Counted from the first letter of the stretch, positions 46,536-54,939 are shown. The stretch is 64,000 nucleotides of DNA from Pseudaquidulcibacter saccharophilus (GCF_019455445.1 NZ_JAHWUS010000001.1:744001-808000), one strand, 5' to 3'. Notes: a model not told the origin generated them from the sequence alone. A program made the numbers and translations.

Positions 46536-47361
46536 GGGATAGCGCCTTTTGTTTGATGTCATTTGCCAGATTAGTTTCTTCAAGCATTATTGATAATGGT
46601 GGAACATCGGTATCCCATTCAACAATGGTTTTTACATCGCCAAATTTCTTTATTGCCGCGGAATATAAATCCCAAACTTTGGGATAGGTTTTATGCCCAT
46701 GAGTATCTATAAAAACCGTCCTGCCGTCGGTTAAATTTTTGATTTCATATCCAGCAAGGTGGATTTCTCCCACCAAACCAGATTCAATATCATCAATCGC
46801 CGAATATGGGTTAAAATCAGTATTTTGCCGACAAACTTCGAGGTTGTTGACATCAAGCAAAATCCCGCAACCGGTTTTTTGACAAATTATGTTCATAAAC
46901 TCACTGAGCGAATATTCATTCCCCTTTACCTCAATATAAAGTGATGGGTTTTCAATCAAGATTTTACGCCCAATAAAGTTTTGGAAAGTATCAACATTAC
47001 GGATGAAATTTTCAAGCGCTTGATTGCTCAGTGGGAATGGCAATAAATCTGGTGTGAAAATATTTCCAAAACCTGAAAAGCTTAGATGATCGGAAACTAA
47101 TGTGGGCTTAAATTCATCAAATAGGGTTTTTAATTGTTCAAGATGTGTTGTTGATAACCCGTCAGAGCTTCCAAGGGAAAGCCCAACACCATGGAAAGAG
47201 AAATCATAATTTTCACGTAAATGCGGCAAAAAACTTCGGGCATATGAAGTGTGGAAATAATTTTCACTATGAAATTCAAGCAATGCCATTGCTGGCTTTT
47301 GTTGCAATAAATCTTCAAAGTGGCTTGGTTTGGCATTAATGCCGCATTTATGAAAAGTCAT
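46522..47361 (-). CDS. bufB: DUF692 multinuclear non-heme iron oxygenase (BufB/HvfB-type)
   Basis: DUF692 enzymes (MbnB, TglH, BufB) use two or three iron ions to oxidise Cys of a ribosomal peptide. The 279-residue TIM barrel has the expected metal ligands at H57 (FHGVGLSLG), H92 (SDHLS), E137 (ENPS), D170/N173 (LLDVNN), H211 (EIHLAGY), D229/H231 (DTHGH) and E258 (EWD). It lies 11 bases after the second precursor gene and overlaps bufC. In Caulobacter the equivalent enzyme is reported to form thiooxazoles in bufferins that bind copper. The product here is inferred. Confidence 0.88.
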   Translation of the reverse strand: MTFHKCGINAKPSHFEDLLQQKPAMALLEFHSENYFHTSYARSFLPHLRENYDFSFHGVGLSLGSSDGLSTTHLEQLKTLFDEFKPTLVSDHLSFSGFGNIFTPDLLPFPLSNQALENFIRNVDTFQNFIGRKILIENPSLYIEVKGNEYSLSEFMNIICQKTGCGILLDVNNLEVCRQNTDFNPYSAIDDIESGLVGEIHLAGYEIKNLTDGRTVFIDTHGHKTYPKVWDLYSAAIKKFGDVKTIVEWDTDVPPLSIMLEETNLANDIKQKALSHEHA

Positions 47362-47372
47362 TTATTTACGGA

Positions 47373-47645
47373 TTATCCGATAACCCGTCCTTTTGCTAAT
47401 TTTTTACAAGTTCCCTTTGGAAGGGTAACCCATTCATTTGGATCATTATCTTTTTTCGCCATACCAGCGCATGAGTGACCATTAGCAGAGCAATCGTTCA
47501 TTCCAGTTCTAACCACGCCAGCACACATTTCGGTGGTTGGCGATTTTTTATCCATATGAGCTTCAGAGCGTTTGGCAATAAAACTTGCGCCTGAAATGAA
47601 TGCGATTGTTGCCGTGGTTGCGATTAAAGCCTGTTTTTTATCCAT
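47373..47645 (-). CDS. Second bufferin-type RiPP precursor (DUF2282-like)
   Basis: This 90-residue precursor starts with a signal peptide ([27 protein letters not shown]) and ends in a Cys-bearing core with C41, C52, C59 and C80: MCAGVVRTGMNDCSANGHSC, a linker, EWVTLPKGTCKKLAKGRVIG. All four Cys align with the first precursor at 48188-48466. The signal peptide suggests the modified peptide is exported. The ATG at 47645 has GGAG eight bases upstream. A longer open frame to 47771 overlaps doxX and is not used. bufB follows after 11 bases. Confidence 0.8.
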   Translation of the reverse strand: MDKKQALIATTATIAFISGASFIAKRSEAHMDKKSPTTEMCAGVVRTGMNDCSANGHSCAGMAKKDNDPNEWVTLPKGTCKKLAKGRVIG

Positions 47646-47724
47646 GTAAAGCTCCGTATAAAACTCCGTAATTGCAACCTTTTTACGTAAAAGTTTTAGT
47701 TTTACAATGGACAAATTGACCCAG

Positions 47725-48144
47725 CTAAAATATTGAAAATGGCTTAAATAGTGAAAACCGACCTGCACCAAACGAAATTAAAATCGATAATAAAATCATC
47801 CAATAATAATGCTCTTGGGTGCCCGGATAGACAAAAATTTCAATAACCGCAGTAAGGCATAATAAGGCGATTGCGGCGATGCGTGTACCAAAACCAATTA
47901 ATATTGCTACACCTGCGCAAATTTCTGTTGTTGTACCCAATATCGCTGCGAGTTCAGACGGCAGAAGTGGGACATTATATTCATTGGCAAAAAGATAAAG
48001 CGTGGAGTCCCATGAAAATATTTTCAAAAGACCAGAGCGCAGGAAGACGTTCGCAATCCATATTCTTATGAATAGCAATATTAAATCTTGTAGCCATTTT
48101 TGACTTAGAGAAAAATTTGTAATTTTCATTTTTTTATCAATCAT
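47725..48144 (-). CDS. DoxX-family membrane protein
   Basis: This is a four-helix inner-membrane protein of the DoxX family, often encoded beside DUF2282/DUF692/DUF2063 genes; its role there is unproven. It shows LFIRIWIANVFLRSGLLKIFSWDSTLYLFANEY, then LAAILGTTTEICAGVAILIGFGTRIAAIALLCLTAVIEIFVYPG, and HYYWMILLSILISFGAGRFSLF. The start is uncertain between ATGs at 48144 and 48129, neither with a strong ribosome-binding site. It sits between the two precursor genes, which is unusual. Confidence 0.8.
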   Translation of the reverse strand: MIDKKMKITNFSLSQKWLQDLILLFIRIWIANVFLRSGLLKIFSWDSTLYLFANEYNVPLLPSELAAILGTTTEICAGVAILIGFGTRIAAIALLCLTAVIEIFVYPGTQEHYYWMILLSILISFGAGRFSLFKPFSIF

Positions 48145-48187
48145 TCGAATATTGGGGTGCTGGTTTGCACAGCACCCCATAAATAAA

Positions 48188-48466
48188 TTAACCGACTACC
48201 TTGCCGTTGACCAATTTCATGCAAGTGCCTTTTTGAACTTCTACCCATTCGTTGGCGTCACCATCTTTTTTTGCTTGGCCGGCACATGAATGACCGTTTC
48301 CTGCACAATCATTTTTACCGGCTTTTACAACGCCTGCGCATTTTTCCATTGCTGGTTTCGCCATCATTTTATTGTTGCCTGCATTTGATGCGGTTGCGAT
48401 GATGCTTGTGCCTGCCAAAAATGCAATGGTTGCAGTGGTGGCGATGATTTTAGTACGATTGTTCAT
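48188..48466 (-). CDS. bufA: Bufferin-type RiPP precursor (DUF2282-like), first gene of operon
   Basis: This 92-residue precursor has a signal peptide ([24 protein letters not shown]) and a core with C43, C54, C61 and C82: [42 protein letters not shown]. This is the pattern of Caulobacter bufferins and Haemophilus HvfA. AAGGAG precedes the ATG. It is read from an ECF-type promoter at 48526-48554 that matches the promoter of the divergent sigma-factor gene. As the promoter-proximal gene it should be the most highly expressed, as expected for a peptide substrate. Confidence 0.85.
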   Translation of the reverse strand: MNNRTKIIATTATIAFLAGTSIIATASNAGNNKMMAKPAMEKCAGVVKAGKNDCAGNGHSCAGQAKKDGDANEWVEVQKGTCMKLVNGKVVG

Positions 48467-48525
48467 TTTGTAATCTCCTTGATAGATCGGGCTTGTGGAT
48501 GTTAATTCGGGCCGCGATATAAACG

Positions 48526-48554
48526 ATTACGTGGCGGCTTGTAAAAAGGTTACA
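48526..48554 (-). promoter_or_regulatory. ECF-type promoter of the bufferin operon
   Basis: On the minus strand TGTAAC (48554-48549) and CGTAAT (48531-48526) are separated by 17 bases. The -35 element and the following CTTTTT run repeat those of the divergent sigma-gene promoter. Predicted transcription start is near 48519, giving an untranslated leader of about 50 bases. Confidence 0.65.
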
Positions 48555-48562
48555 AATTTAAA

Positions 48563-48588
48563 GAAATATTTGCATGAAAAAATATTTC
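48563..48588. promoter_or_regulatory. Inverted repeat between the two ECF-type promoters
   Basis: GAAATATT (48563-48570) and AATATTTC (48581-48588) are perfect arms with a ten-base spacer, placed midway between the divergent promoters. It could be an operator for a second regulator, or chance in AT-rich DNA. Confidence 0.35.
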
Positions 48589-48598
48589 CACATTTGTC

Positions 48599-48626
48599 TG
48601 TAACTTTTTGTGAAACTGTGCGTATT
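48599..48626 (+). promoter_or_regulatory. ECF-type promoter of the sigma-factor gene (autoregulatory)
   Basis: TGTAAC (48599-48604) and CGTATT (48621-48626) are separated by 16 bases, matching the bufferin promoter on the other strand. Transcription would start about 48632, almost at the ATG at 48634, so the mRNA may be leaderless. Confidence 0.65.
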
Positions 48627-48633
48627 TGTAATT

Positions 48634-49170
48634 ATGCAGGTTTTGAACAAAGATAATTGGCATAGTCTTATGATGTCTTCACTATCGGGTGATAAGGCTA
48701 ATTATAGAATTTTGCTTAGTGAGATTAAGGTTTGGCTTGAGGCGTTTTTCCGCAAAAGAGTACATAATGATGCGGTCGATGATTTGGTTCAGGAAACCTT
48801 GTTGGCAATCCACAATAAAAAACAAACATTCGATGTTAAACGTGAATTCATGCCGTGGCTGATTGCGGTGGCACGCCATAAATGGATTGATAGGATAAGG
48901 AAAAATCTGCGCTATATTGAAGTTGAATTAGACACAGATTTTGTTTCGGAAATTAATACCGAAATAAGTGCAAAATATGATGTTCAAAAACTTTTAAACA
49001 CATTGCCGCACAAGCAGGCGCAAATTATTGAAATGGTAAAATTACAGGAATTAACCAATGAAGAAGTCGCAGAAAAACTTGGGCTAAGTGTTTCTGCGGT
49101 AAAAGTAATAATTCATCGCGGTATTAAAACCATGCAGGCAAAAATATCGGAGGTGGCGGATGTCCAATAA
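48634..49170 (+). CDS. ECF RNA polymerase sigma factor, SigF/NrsF-associated type
   Basis: This 178-residue sigma factor directs transcription of its own gene and, by promoter match, the bufferin operon. Region 2 reads FFRKRVHNDAVDDLVQETLLAIHNKKQTFDVKREFMPWLIAVARHKWIDRIRK, and region 4 reads LLNTLPHKQAQIIEMVKLQELTNEEVAEKLGLSVSAVKVIIHRGIKTM. The pairing with a downstream NrsF-like gene is the Caulobacter SigF arrangement. I start it at the ATG at 48634 because the promoter elements occupy the upstream part of the frame (48610 on). It overlaps the anti-sigma gene by 11 bases. Confidence 0.88.
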   Translation: MQVLNKDNWHSLMMSSLSGDKANYRILLSEIKVWLEAFFRKRVHNDAVDDLVQETLLAIHNKKQTFDVKREFMPWLIAVARHKWIDRIRKNLRYIEVELDTDFVSEINTEISAKYDVQKLLNTLPHKQAQIIEMVKLQELTNEEVAEKLGLSVSAVKVIIHRGIKTMQAKISEVADVQ

Positions 49171-49810
49171 ATTTGAAGATAGCTTTATCGATGATTTGGT
49201 TGCCGATCTAAAGCCAGCCCGCCCACTAAACATTTGGGTTTTGTCAGGACTTGCCTTGATTGCAACAGCTGTTCTGTCGATTTTGATTGTCGCTTTCTTT
49301 GGCATGCGTAGCGATATTATAGAGGCGTTTAAAAACGGCGTAGTTGTATGGAAAAATGGTGGCTTGCTTTTAGTTGCTATTGGCGCATTCATTTATGTGA
49401 TGAATAATTCACGCCCGATTAAAGTTAAATCAAATTACGTAATTTTGTTTATGCTGTTGTTTGGGGGTATTATATTTTATCAAATTCTAAAATTGGTAAT
49501 TAATGGCAACTTTGAGCATGAACTGACCAATATCAATTTTGGCGCCTACCAGACCTGTATGTCAATAATTCTCGTTGGTGGCGGTATGGTTTATTTTGCA
49601 ATTTGGAAAATTTGGCTAAGGAATGGTGCTTCAACGAATCCGCAGTTTCAAAGCACTATGGCAGGGATTTTGTCGGGTGCAATTGCGGCATTTTCCTATG
49701 CTTTTCATTGCAATATGGATAGTATTTTCTATTATATTATTTGTTATGTTTCACCCGTTGTTATGCTAGGTATTATTGGCTATATTTTGGGTAATCGTTT
49801 GAAATGGTGA
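49160..49810 (+). CDS. NrsF-type (DUF1109) membrane anti-sigma factor
   Basis: NrsF proteins hold their ECF sigma factor at the membrane until metal or thiol stress releases it. The 216-residue protein has a short cytosolic N-terminus (DSFIDDLVADLKPARPL) and six membrane helices. C133 (GAYQTCMSII) and C184 (YAFHCNMDS) match the two Cys that, as I recall, are required for sensing in Caulobacter NrsF. It overlaps the sigma gene, which supports a sigma/anti-sigma pair. Confidence 0.85.
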   Translation: MSNKFEDSFIDDLVADLKPARPLNIWVLSGLALIATAVLSILIVAFFGMRSDIIEAFKNGVVVWKNGGLLLVAIGAFIYVMNNSRPIKVKSNYVILFMLLFGGIIFYQILKLVINGNFEHELTNINFGAYQTCMSIILVGGGMVYFAIWKIWLRNGASTNPQFQSTMAGILSGAIAAFSYAFHCNMDSIFYYIICYVSPVVMLGIIGYILGNRLKW

Positions 49811-49857
49811 TGCCCTATATAACTTATTCTAGGCTTCACGGGGCTAATGGGTTTATT

Positions 49858-50274
49858 ATGGCAAAATCTACATTCTACGCAAAATTTGCAAAAGCGGCCG
49901 CAAAGTTTACCGGTCGTCCAGTGGTTTTTAACCTTGCGGTTCTTACAATTGTCATCTGGATTGTAACAGGGCCAATTTTCAAATTTTCTGATACTTGGCA
50001 ATTGGTGATTAATACAGGCACGACCATTGTAACGTTTTTGATGGTGTTTTTAATTCAGAACGCTCAAAACCGTGATACACAAGCTATACAGATTAAATTA
50101 GATGAACTAATTCGTGCCACCAAGGGCGCACATAATGCACTTTTGGATTTAGAAGAATTAGAAGAAGAAACCCTTGATAAATTTCGCGATAGGTATGAAA
50201 AACTTGCGGCAATCGCCCGAACTAAAACCATTCTTGGCGATGATGATACCGATACCCCAGAAGCCGCGGATTAG
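49858..50274 (+). CDS. Low-affinity iron permease-like membrane protein
   Basis: The 138-residue protein resembles the bacterial low-affinity iron permease family (PF04120): KFAKAAAKFTGRPVVFNLAVLTIVIWIVTGPIFKFSDTWQLVINTGTTIVTFLMVFLIQNAQNRDTQAIQIKLDELIRA. It has two membrane helices and an acidic coiled C-terminus (LLDLEELEEETLDKFRDRYEKL). Transport activity is not established for such short proteins. The ATG at 49858 fits the family start, 47 bases after the anti-sigma gene, so it may share that transcript. Its stop shares four bases (TTAG) with the convergent lysR-like gene. Confidence 0.78.
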   Translation: MAKSTFYAKFAKAAAKFTGRPVVFNLAVLTIVIWIVTGPIFKFSDTWQLVINTGTTIVTFLMVFLIQNAQNRDTQAIQIKLDELIRATKGAHNALLDLEELEEETLDKFRDRYEKLAAIARTKTILGDDDTDTPEAAD

Positions 50275-51152
50275 TTTTCTGTAAGCATGGTTTTAAATGC
50301 CTTTAATGCCCGTGATTTTGCACGGTCCTTGAGAGTAAGAATGGTAAATTTACGCGCGGCAATTCCACTTGGAAAACGGTTTATATTTTCATTATTACCA
50401 ATGCCGCTAATTACAAGTTCGGAAATTAAGGATACCCCAACACCAGCAGAAACTGCCGACAACACAGCCTCATTTGACGGCAGTGTAAGGGCGATATTAT
50501 CTTGCTTTAGTTCAATTCCATAATCGGCAAGATATAATTCAAGGCTATGCCTTGTGCCGGAACCTTGTTCACGCACCACGTATTTTAAATTCTGCAATTT
50601 GGTTTTGGTCTTCATATCATTTGCCCAAAGCCTTAATTCACGTGGTGCAACAAAGGTAAGCGCATCGCCCTTTATTTCAGTGTGTTCGAGGGTTGAGTTA
50701 TTTTCGCCTTCAATAATGCCAATATCGGCGATGCCGTGTTCCAACATCTCAATGGCTTTATCGCTATTGGCTATGGTTGTGTTGATTTTTATATTTGGGA
50801 AAGTCTTGTGAAATTTTGAAATTCTTTCAGCTAGCCAATAATTGCCAATGGTTTGGCTGCAAACAACATCTATTGCGCCATGGTTGCCGCCTGATAAATC
50901 TTTTAATAATTCATCAGTGGTTTTTGCTTGGGCAATCATTTTATAGGCTTCTGGCAATAATGCGCGCCCATTTGCATTGATCTTAATATTTCTGCCAATT
51001 CGGTCGAATAACTTCAGGTCATATTTAAATTCTAATTGCGAAATTGCCGAGCTTACAGCCGATTGCGACAAGCAAAGCTCATTTGCAGCATTGGTTAAAT
51101 GCCCTGTTTCTGCAACTTTTATAAATATGCGCAATTGATCTAATGTCATCAT
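50271..51152 (-). CDS. LysR-family transcription regulator (YeiE-like)
   Basis: The 293-residue regulator has the LysR N-terminal helix-turn-helix (MTLDQLRIFIKVAETGHLTNAANELCLSQSAVSSAISQLEFKYDLKLFDRIGRNIKI) and a substrate-binding effector domain (IDVVCSQTIGNYWLAERISKFHKTFPNIKINT). It is transcribed from just downstream of a YeiH-type gene, as yeiE accompanies yeiH in E. coli, though there the two are divergent. Its target may be the YeiH-like gene. Confidence 0.85.
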   Translation of the reverse strand: MMTLDQLRIFIKVAETGHLTNAANELCLSQSAVSSAISQLEFKYDLKLFDRIGRNIKINANGRALLPEAYKMIAQAKTTDELLKDLSGGNHGAIDVVCSQTIGNYWLAERISKFHKTFPNIKINTTIANSDKAIEMLEHGIADIGIIEGENNSTLEHTEIKGDALTFVAPRELRLWANDMKTKTKLQNLKYVVREQGSGTRHSLELYLADYGIELKQDNIALTLPSNEAVLSAVSAGVGVSLISELVISGIGNNENINRFPSGIAARKFTILTLKDRAKSRALKAFKTMLTEN

Positions 51153-51183
51153 TTAATCTGAATCACACATAATTAAATGCTTA

Positions 51184-52200
51184 TCAAGCAATAAATTCGA
51201 TTAATGCTAATCCCAAAATTGATATAAACAATGATCCGGCCAATGCTAACAAAAGTGGTTTAATTCCCATTTTTCCTATTGCGCTAAATTTTGTGTGCAG
51301 CCCCATTCCAGCTAATGCAACAGTCAAAAAGAATGATGATAATTTGCCAATTTCAAATTTTATATTGGCTGGAATGGTGAAAATATTCGCTATGATGATG
51401 AATATTATAAAAGCAACCACAAACAATGGAATCGGCATTTTTGCATTATTTTTATAACTGCCACGGCGGAATTGAATAAGGGTCACAAGTGGCGCAAGCA
51501 TTAATACACGGGTTAATTTGGTTATAGTTGCAATATGGATGGTTGCCGCATCCTTGCCAGAAACTGCCCCGACTACTTGGGCAACTTCATGGATTGAAAT
51601 CCCACTCCAGATGCCAAATTGCGCGCCGCCAAGATTTAATAACTTGCCAATGAATGGGTATAGCAACATAGATAATGTGCCAAAAATTGTTACCATTCCT
51701 ATGGCATAGGCAACGTCTTCATCTTCGGCATTGGTTGCGGTGTTAACCCCCAATATTGCTGCCGCACCACAAATGCTGGTTCCGGCGGCGATTAGTTCAG
51801 CTAACTTATTATCCACGCCAAACAATTTACCAATTGTTTTGATGAAAATAAAACTACTAACAAGGGCAAAGATTGTCATGGCAATGTGAAATGCCCCAAA
51901 ATTCAAAAGCTCATTAACTGAGATTTGTATTCCCAATAATGCCACGGCAACACGCACCAAGACTTTGCTAGAAAATGCGGTTCCAGCGTGCGTTTGAGGC
52001 GGCAGTTTGATTAGGTTGCCAATTATAATTCCATTGATTACGGCTATGATGGATGGGGAAAATTGTTTTAATTCATGTACCCCGTTTAGAGTGAATGCGG
52101 TGGCGGCAATCACAAGACATATTAAAAGCCCGGGAATGATGGCCAAAGATTGTTTGCGTATCGCAAAAAGCTTTGTGGTGGTTGGTAATGCGGTGTTCAT
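51184..52200 (-). CDS. YeiH-family (UPF0324) putative sulfate/sulfonate exporter
   Basis: This is an inner-membrane protein with about nine or ten helices over 338 residues, carrying the family stretches LVIAATAFTLNGVHELKQFSPSIIAVINGIIIGN, SKVLVRVAVALLGIQISVNELL, AAGTSICGAAAILGVNTATNAEDEDVAYAIGMVTIFGTLSMLLYP and SGISIHEVAQVVGAVSG. YeiH homologues are linked to sulfur compounds by context, but transport is not well proven. It is 31 bases from the LysR gene in the same direction, so both probably form one transcript. Confidence 0.85.
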   Translation of the reverse strand: MNTALPTTTKLFAIRKQSLAIIPGLLICLVIAATAFTLNGVHELKQFSPSIIAVINGIIIGNLIKLPPQTHAGTAFSSKVLVRVAVALLGIQISVNELLNFGAFHIAMTIFALVSSFIFIKTIGKLFGVDNKLAELIAAGTSICGAAAILGVNTATNAEDEDVAYAIGMVTIFGTLSMLLYPFIGKLLNLGGAQFGIWSGISIHEVAQVVGAVSGKDAATIHIATITKLTRVLMLAPLVTLIQFRRGSYKNNAKMPIPLFVVAFIIFIIIANIFTIPANIKFEIGKLSSFFLTVALAGMGLHTKFSAIGKMGIKPLLLALAGSLFISILGLALIEFIA

Positions 52201-52386
52201 ATCGCCTGTTTATGAGGGAATTATAATTCAATCAAATTGATAATAAAGTTTAAATTAATCAATAAAATCGAATAATAAACAAAAAAACGGCAAAATATTA
52301 TTTTTGATGTACTTATTACTTTAAAAATGGCGTACAATAGGGCATAAGGCACAAAATTTTTTTAATGTGACCCAATGGGGATAATA

Positions 52387-54237
52387 ATGCCTGAATTACG
52401 TTCAAAAACCTCGACTTTTGGAAGAAATATGGCGGGTGCGCGTGCATTATGGCGCGCAACTGGCATGACTGATGGTGATTTCAAAAAGCCGATTATTGCC
52501 GTGGTCAATAGCTTTACCCAATTTGTCCCTGGGCACGTCCATTTAAAAGATATTGGTCAATTGGTTGCGCGTGAAATCGAAAAAGCCGGCGGTGTTGCCA
52601 AGGAATTCAATACGATTGCAATTGATGACGGTATCGCAATGGGGCATGGTGGCATGCTTTATTCATTGCCTTCACGTGATTTGATTGCTGATTCTGTTGA
52701 ATATATGGTCAATGCCCATTGCGCCGATGCGATGGTTTGTATTTCCAATTGCGATAAAATTACCCCTGGCATGTTGATGGCGGCAATGCGCCTTAATATA
52801 CCTGCGATTTTTGTATCGGGTGGCCCGATGGAAGCGGGCAAGGTAAAAATAGGCGATAAAACCCATTCGTTAGACCTTATTGACGCTATGATTCAAGCAG
52901 GCGATGACAGCATTTCTGATGAACAAGTAAAGGCTGTTGAAGATGCGGCATGCCCTACCTGCGGTTCTTGTTCTGGTATGTTTACTGCAAACTCTATGAA
53001 TTGCTTGACCGAGGCGATGGGGCTTTCATTACCAGGCAATGGCACCGTGGTTGCGACCCATACTTTCCGCGAAAGATTATTTAATGAAGCGGGTCAAAAA
53101 ATTGTTGAGCTTTGCAAAAGATATTACGAACAAAATGACGAAAGCATTTTGCCGCGTAACGTTGCCAACAAAACCGCACTTGAAAATGCAATGGCACTTG
53201 ATGTGGCGATGGGTGGTTCAACGAATACTGTATTGCATATTCTTGCGGTCGCCAAAGAGGGTGGCATTGATTTCACAATGCAGGATATTGACCGCATTTC
53301 ACGCAAAGTTCCATGCATATGTAAAGTTGCCCCTGCGGTGCAAACCGTTCATATCGAAGATGTTCACCGCGCCGGTGGTATCATTAGTATTTTGGGTGAA
53401 TTATCACGCGCAGGTTTAATTGAAACTTCTGCCCCTACTGTTCATGCGCCAACATTGGGTGATGCAATCGCAAAATGGGATATTATGGTTTCAAATGATG
53501 AAGGTGTGAACGAGTTTTTCCGCGCTGGCCCTGGTGGTGTCCGTTCGGCAACTGCATTCTCACAATCAATGCTTTGGAAAGAAACTGATAAGGATCGTGC
53601 AAAGGGCGTCATTCGTTCCAAAGATAATGCCTTTACCAAGGATGGTGGTTTGGCTGTGCTTTATGGTAATTTGGCGGAAAATGGCTGCATCGTAAAAACT
53701 GCAGGTGTTGATGAAGAGATTTGGAAATTCCAAGGTCCAGCCAAAGTTTATGAATCACAAGAAGATGCGGTTAAGGCAATCTTGGCAAATCAGGTGGTTG
53801 CGGGTGATGTGGTTGTAATCCGTTATGAAGGGCCAAAAGGTGGTCCGGGTATGCAGGAAATGCTTTACCCAACTTCATATTTGAAATCTAAGCATTTAGG
53901 GAAACAGTGCGCTCTTATCACCGATGGTCGTTTTTCCGGTGGTACTTCTGGTCTATCAATTGGCCACGCAAGTCCTGAAGCGGCGGCTGGTGGCTTGATT
54001 GCCTTGGTCGAAGAAGGGGATATTATCAAAATTGATATTCCAAACCGTTCAATCGTACTTGATGTATCAGATGATATATTGGCAAAACGTCTGGTGGCAG
54101 AAAAAGCACGTGGACATGATGCCTTTACGCCGAAAAATCGCGATCGTTATGTTTCACAAGCGTTGCAGGCTTATGCGGCAATGACAACCTCTGCTGATAC
54201 TGGTGCGGTGCGTGATATTTCACAATTGCGTAAATAA
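52387..54237 (+). CDS. ilvD: Dihydroxy-acid dehydratase
   Basis: IlvD dehydrates dihydroxy acids in valine, isoleucine and pantothenate precursor synthesis, so its product 2-oxoisovalerate feeds PanB at 10.6 kb. The 616-residue protein has the iron-sulfur Cys motifs [12 protein letters not shown] and [32 protein letters not shown], plus [23 protein letters not shown] and the C-terminal [21 protein letters not shown] precedes the ATG at 52387; an in-frame ATG at 52375 is less likely. Confidence 0.97.
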   Translation: MPELRSKTSTFGRNMAGARALWRATGMTDGDFKKPIIAVVNSFTQFVPGHVHLKDIGQLVAREIEKAGGVAKEFNTIAIDDGIAMGHGGMLYSLPSRDLIADSVEYMVNAHCADAMVCISNCDKITPGMLMAAMRLNIPAIFVSGGPMEAGKVKIGDKTHSLDLIDAMIQAGDDSISDEQVKAVEDAACPTCGSCSGMFTANSMNCLTEAMGLSLPGNGTVVATHTFRERLFNEAGQKIVELCKRYYEQNDESILPRNVANKTALENAMALDVAMGGSTNTVLHILAVAKEGGIDFTMQDIDRISRKVPCICKVAPAVQTVHIEDVHRAGGIISILGELSRAGLIETSAPTVHAPTLGDAIAKWDIMVSNDEGVNEFFRAGPGGVRSATAFSQSMLWKETDKDRAKGVIRSKDNAFTKDGGLAVLYGNLAENGCIVKTAGVDEEIWKFQGPAKVYESQEDAVKAILANQVVAGDVVVIRYEGPKGGPGMQEMLYPTSYLKSKHLGKQCALITDGRFSGGTSGLSIGHASPEAAAGGLIALVEEGDIIKIDIPNRSIVLDVSDDILAKRLVAEKARGHDAFTPKNRDRYVSQALQAYAAMTTSADTGAVRDISQLRK

Positions 54238-54252
54238 ACAAATATAGGCGGG

Positions 54253-54852
54253 TTATTCGGCGATACTTCGTACAAAGGCGACCAAGTCACGCCCGCCTAA
54301 TTTTGTGTCGCCTTCGGCAAATGATTGCAATGCCGTTGAATGGCTTAATTGTTTAACAATTACGGCAAGTTCGTGGGTTGGGATTTTTGGCTTTAAACCT
54401 AGCTTGGCAAAAATAGCATCTAGGGTTTCTTCTAATGCTTTATATTGCGCCGCCATAAATTCGGCATAATCAGCGGTAAATTCCGGGTTGCGCGCGGCAT
54501 TAATCGCCAATTCATAATTAAAAATAATCCAATCCTTGTCTTGATTACCCTCAACTAGCCATTTTTCAATTTGATCTAATAAATCTTCAGGTGCAGAGTT
54601 TTCGATTAAATCAGCAAAGCTTTCGAATGTATCATCCTTATGCTTTCTTAAGAGCGAAAGCATCAAATCTTCTTTAGAATTAAAGTTTGAATAGAAAGCC
54701 CCTTTTGTAAAGCCGGCTTTGGCAACGATTTTATCAATCGAGGTTCCATTAAGCCCATGTTGCGTAAATAATTCCTGTGCCGCAGCGATTAATTTATCAC
54801 GCGTTTGCGCCTGCGAAACTGCACGAGTCGTTCTTTGCGTTTTTTTTTCCAA
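54253..54852 (-). CDS. TetR-family transcription repressor
   Basis: The 199-residue protein has a TetR N-terminal helix-turn-helix (TRDKLIAAAQELFTQHGLNGTSIDKIVAKAGFTKGAFYSNFNSKEDLMLSLL) and a helical ligand domain. It starts at TTG with AGAGG upstream. It diverges from the epimerase-like gene across 87 bases holding two related palindromes, so it probably represses both genes. The ligand is unknown. Confidence 0.88.
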   Translation of the reverse strand: MEKKTQRTTRAVSQAQTRDKLIAAAQELFTQHGLNGTSIDKIVAKAGFTKGAFYSNFNSKEDLMLSLLRKHKDDTFESFADLIENSAPEDLLDQIEKWLVEGNQDKDWIIFNYELAINAARNPEFTADYAEFMAAQYKALEETLDAIFAKLGLKPKIPTHELAVIVKQLSHSTALQSFAEGDTKLGGRDLVAFVRSIAE

Positions 54853-54874
54853 TACAAGCCTCTAAAATCAATTG

Positions 54875-54892
54875 ACATACTATTTAGTATGT
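54875..54892. promoter_or_regulatory. TetR-type operator 1
   Basis: ACATACTA-TT-TAGTATGT is a perfect 18-base palindrome. It overlaps the TTGACA (54872-54877) of a plus-strand promoter for the epimerase-like gene. Confidence 0.7.
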
Positions 54893-54897
54893 GAAAT

Positions 54898-54915
54898 AGA
54901 TACCAAATAGTATCT
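54898..54915. promoter_or_regulatory. TetR-type operator 2
   Basis: AGATAC-N6-GTATCT shares the NNATAC-N6-GTATNN pattern with operator 1. The centres are 23 bases apart, about two helical turns. Confidence 0.6.
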
Positions 54916-54939
54916 TAAATCAAATCGGGAATTTAAACA

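Noticed and set aside
47646-47771. N-terminal extension of the second bufferin precursor
   Set aside because: It overlaps the end of doxX, has no ribosome-binding site, and would bury the signal peptide; the internal ATG at 47645 has GGAG upstream.
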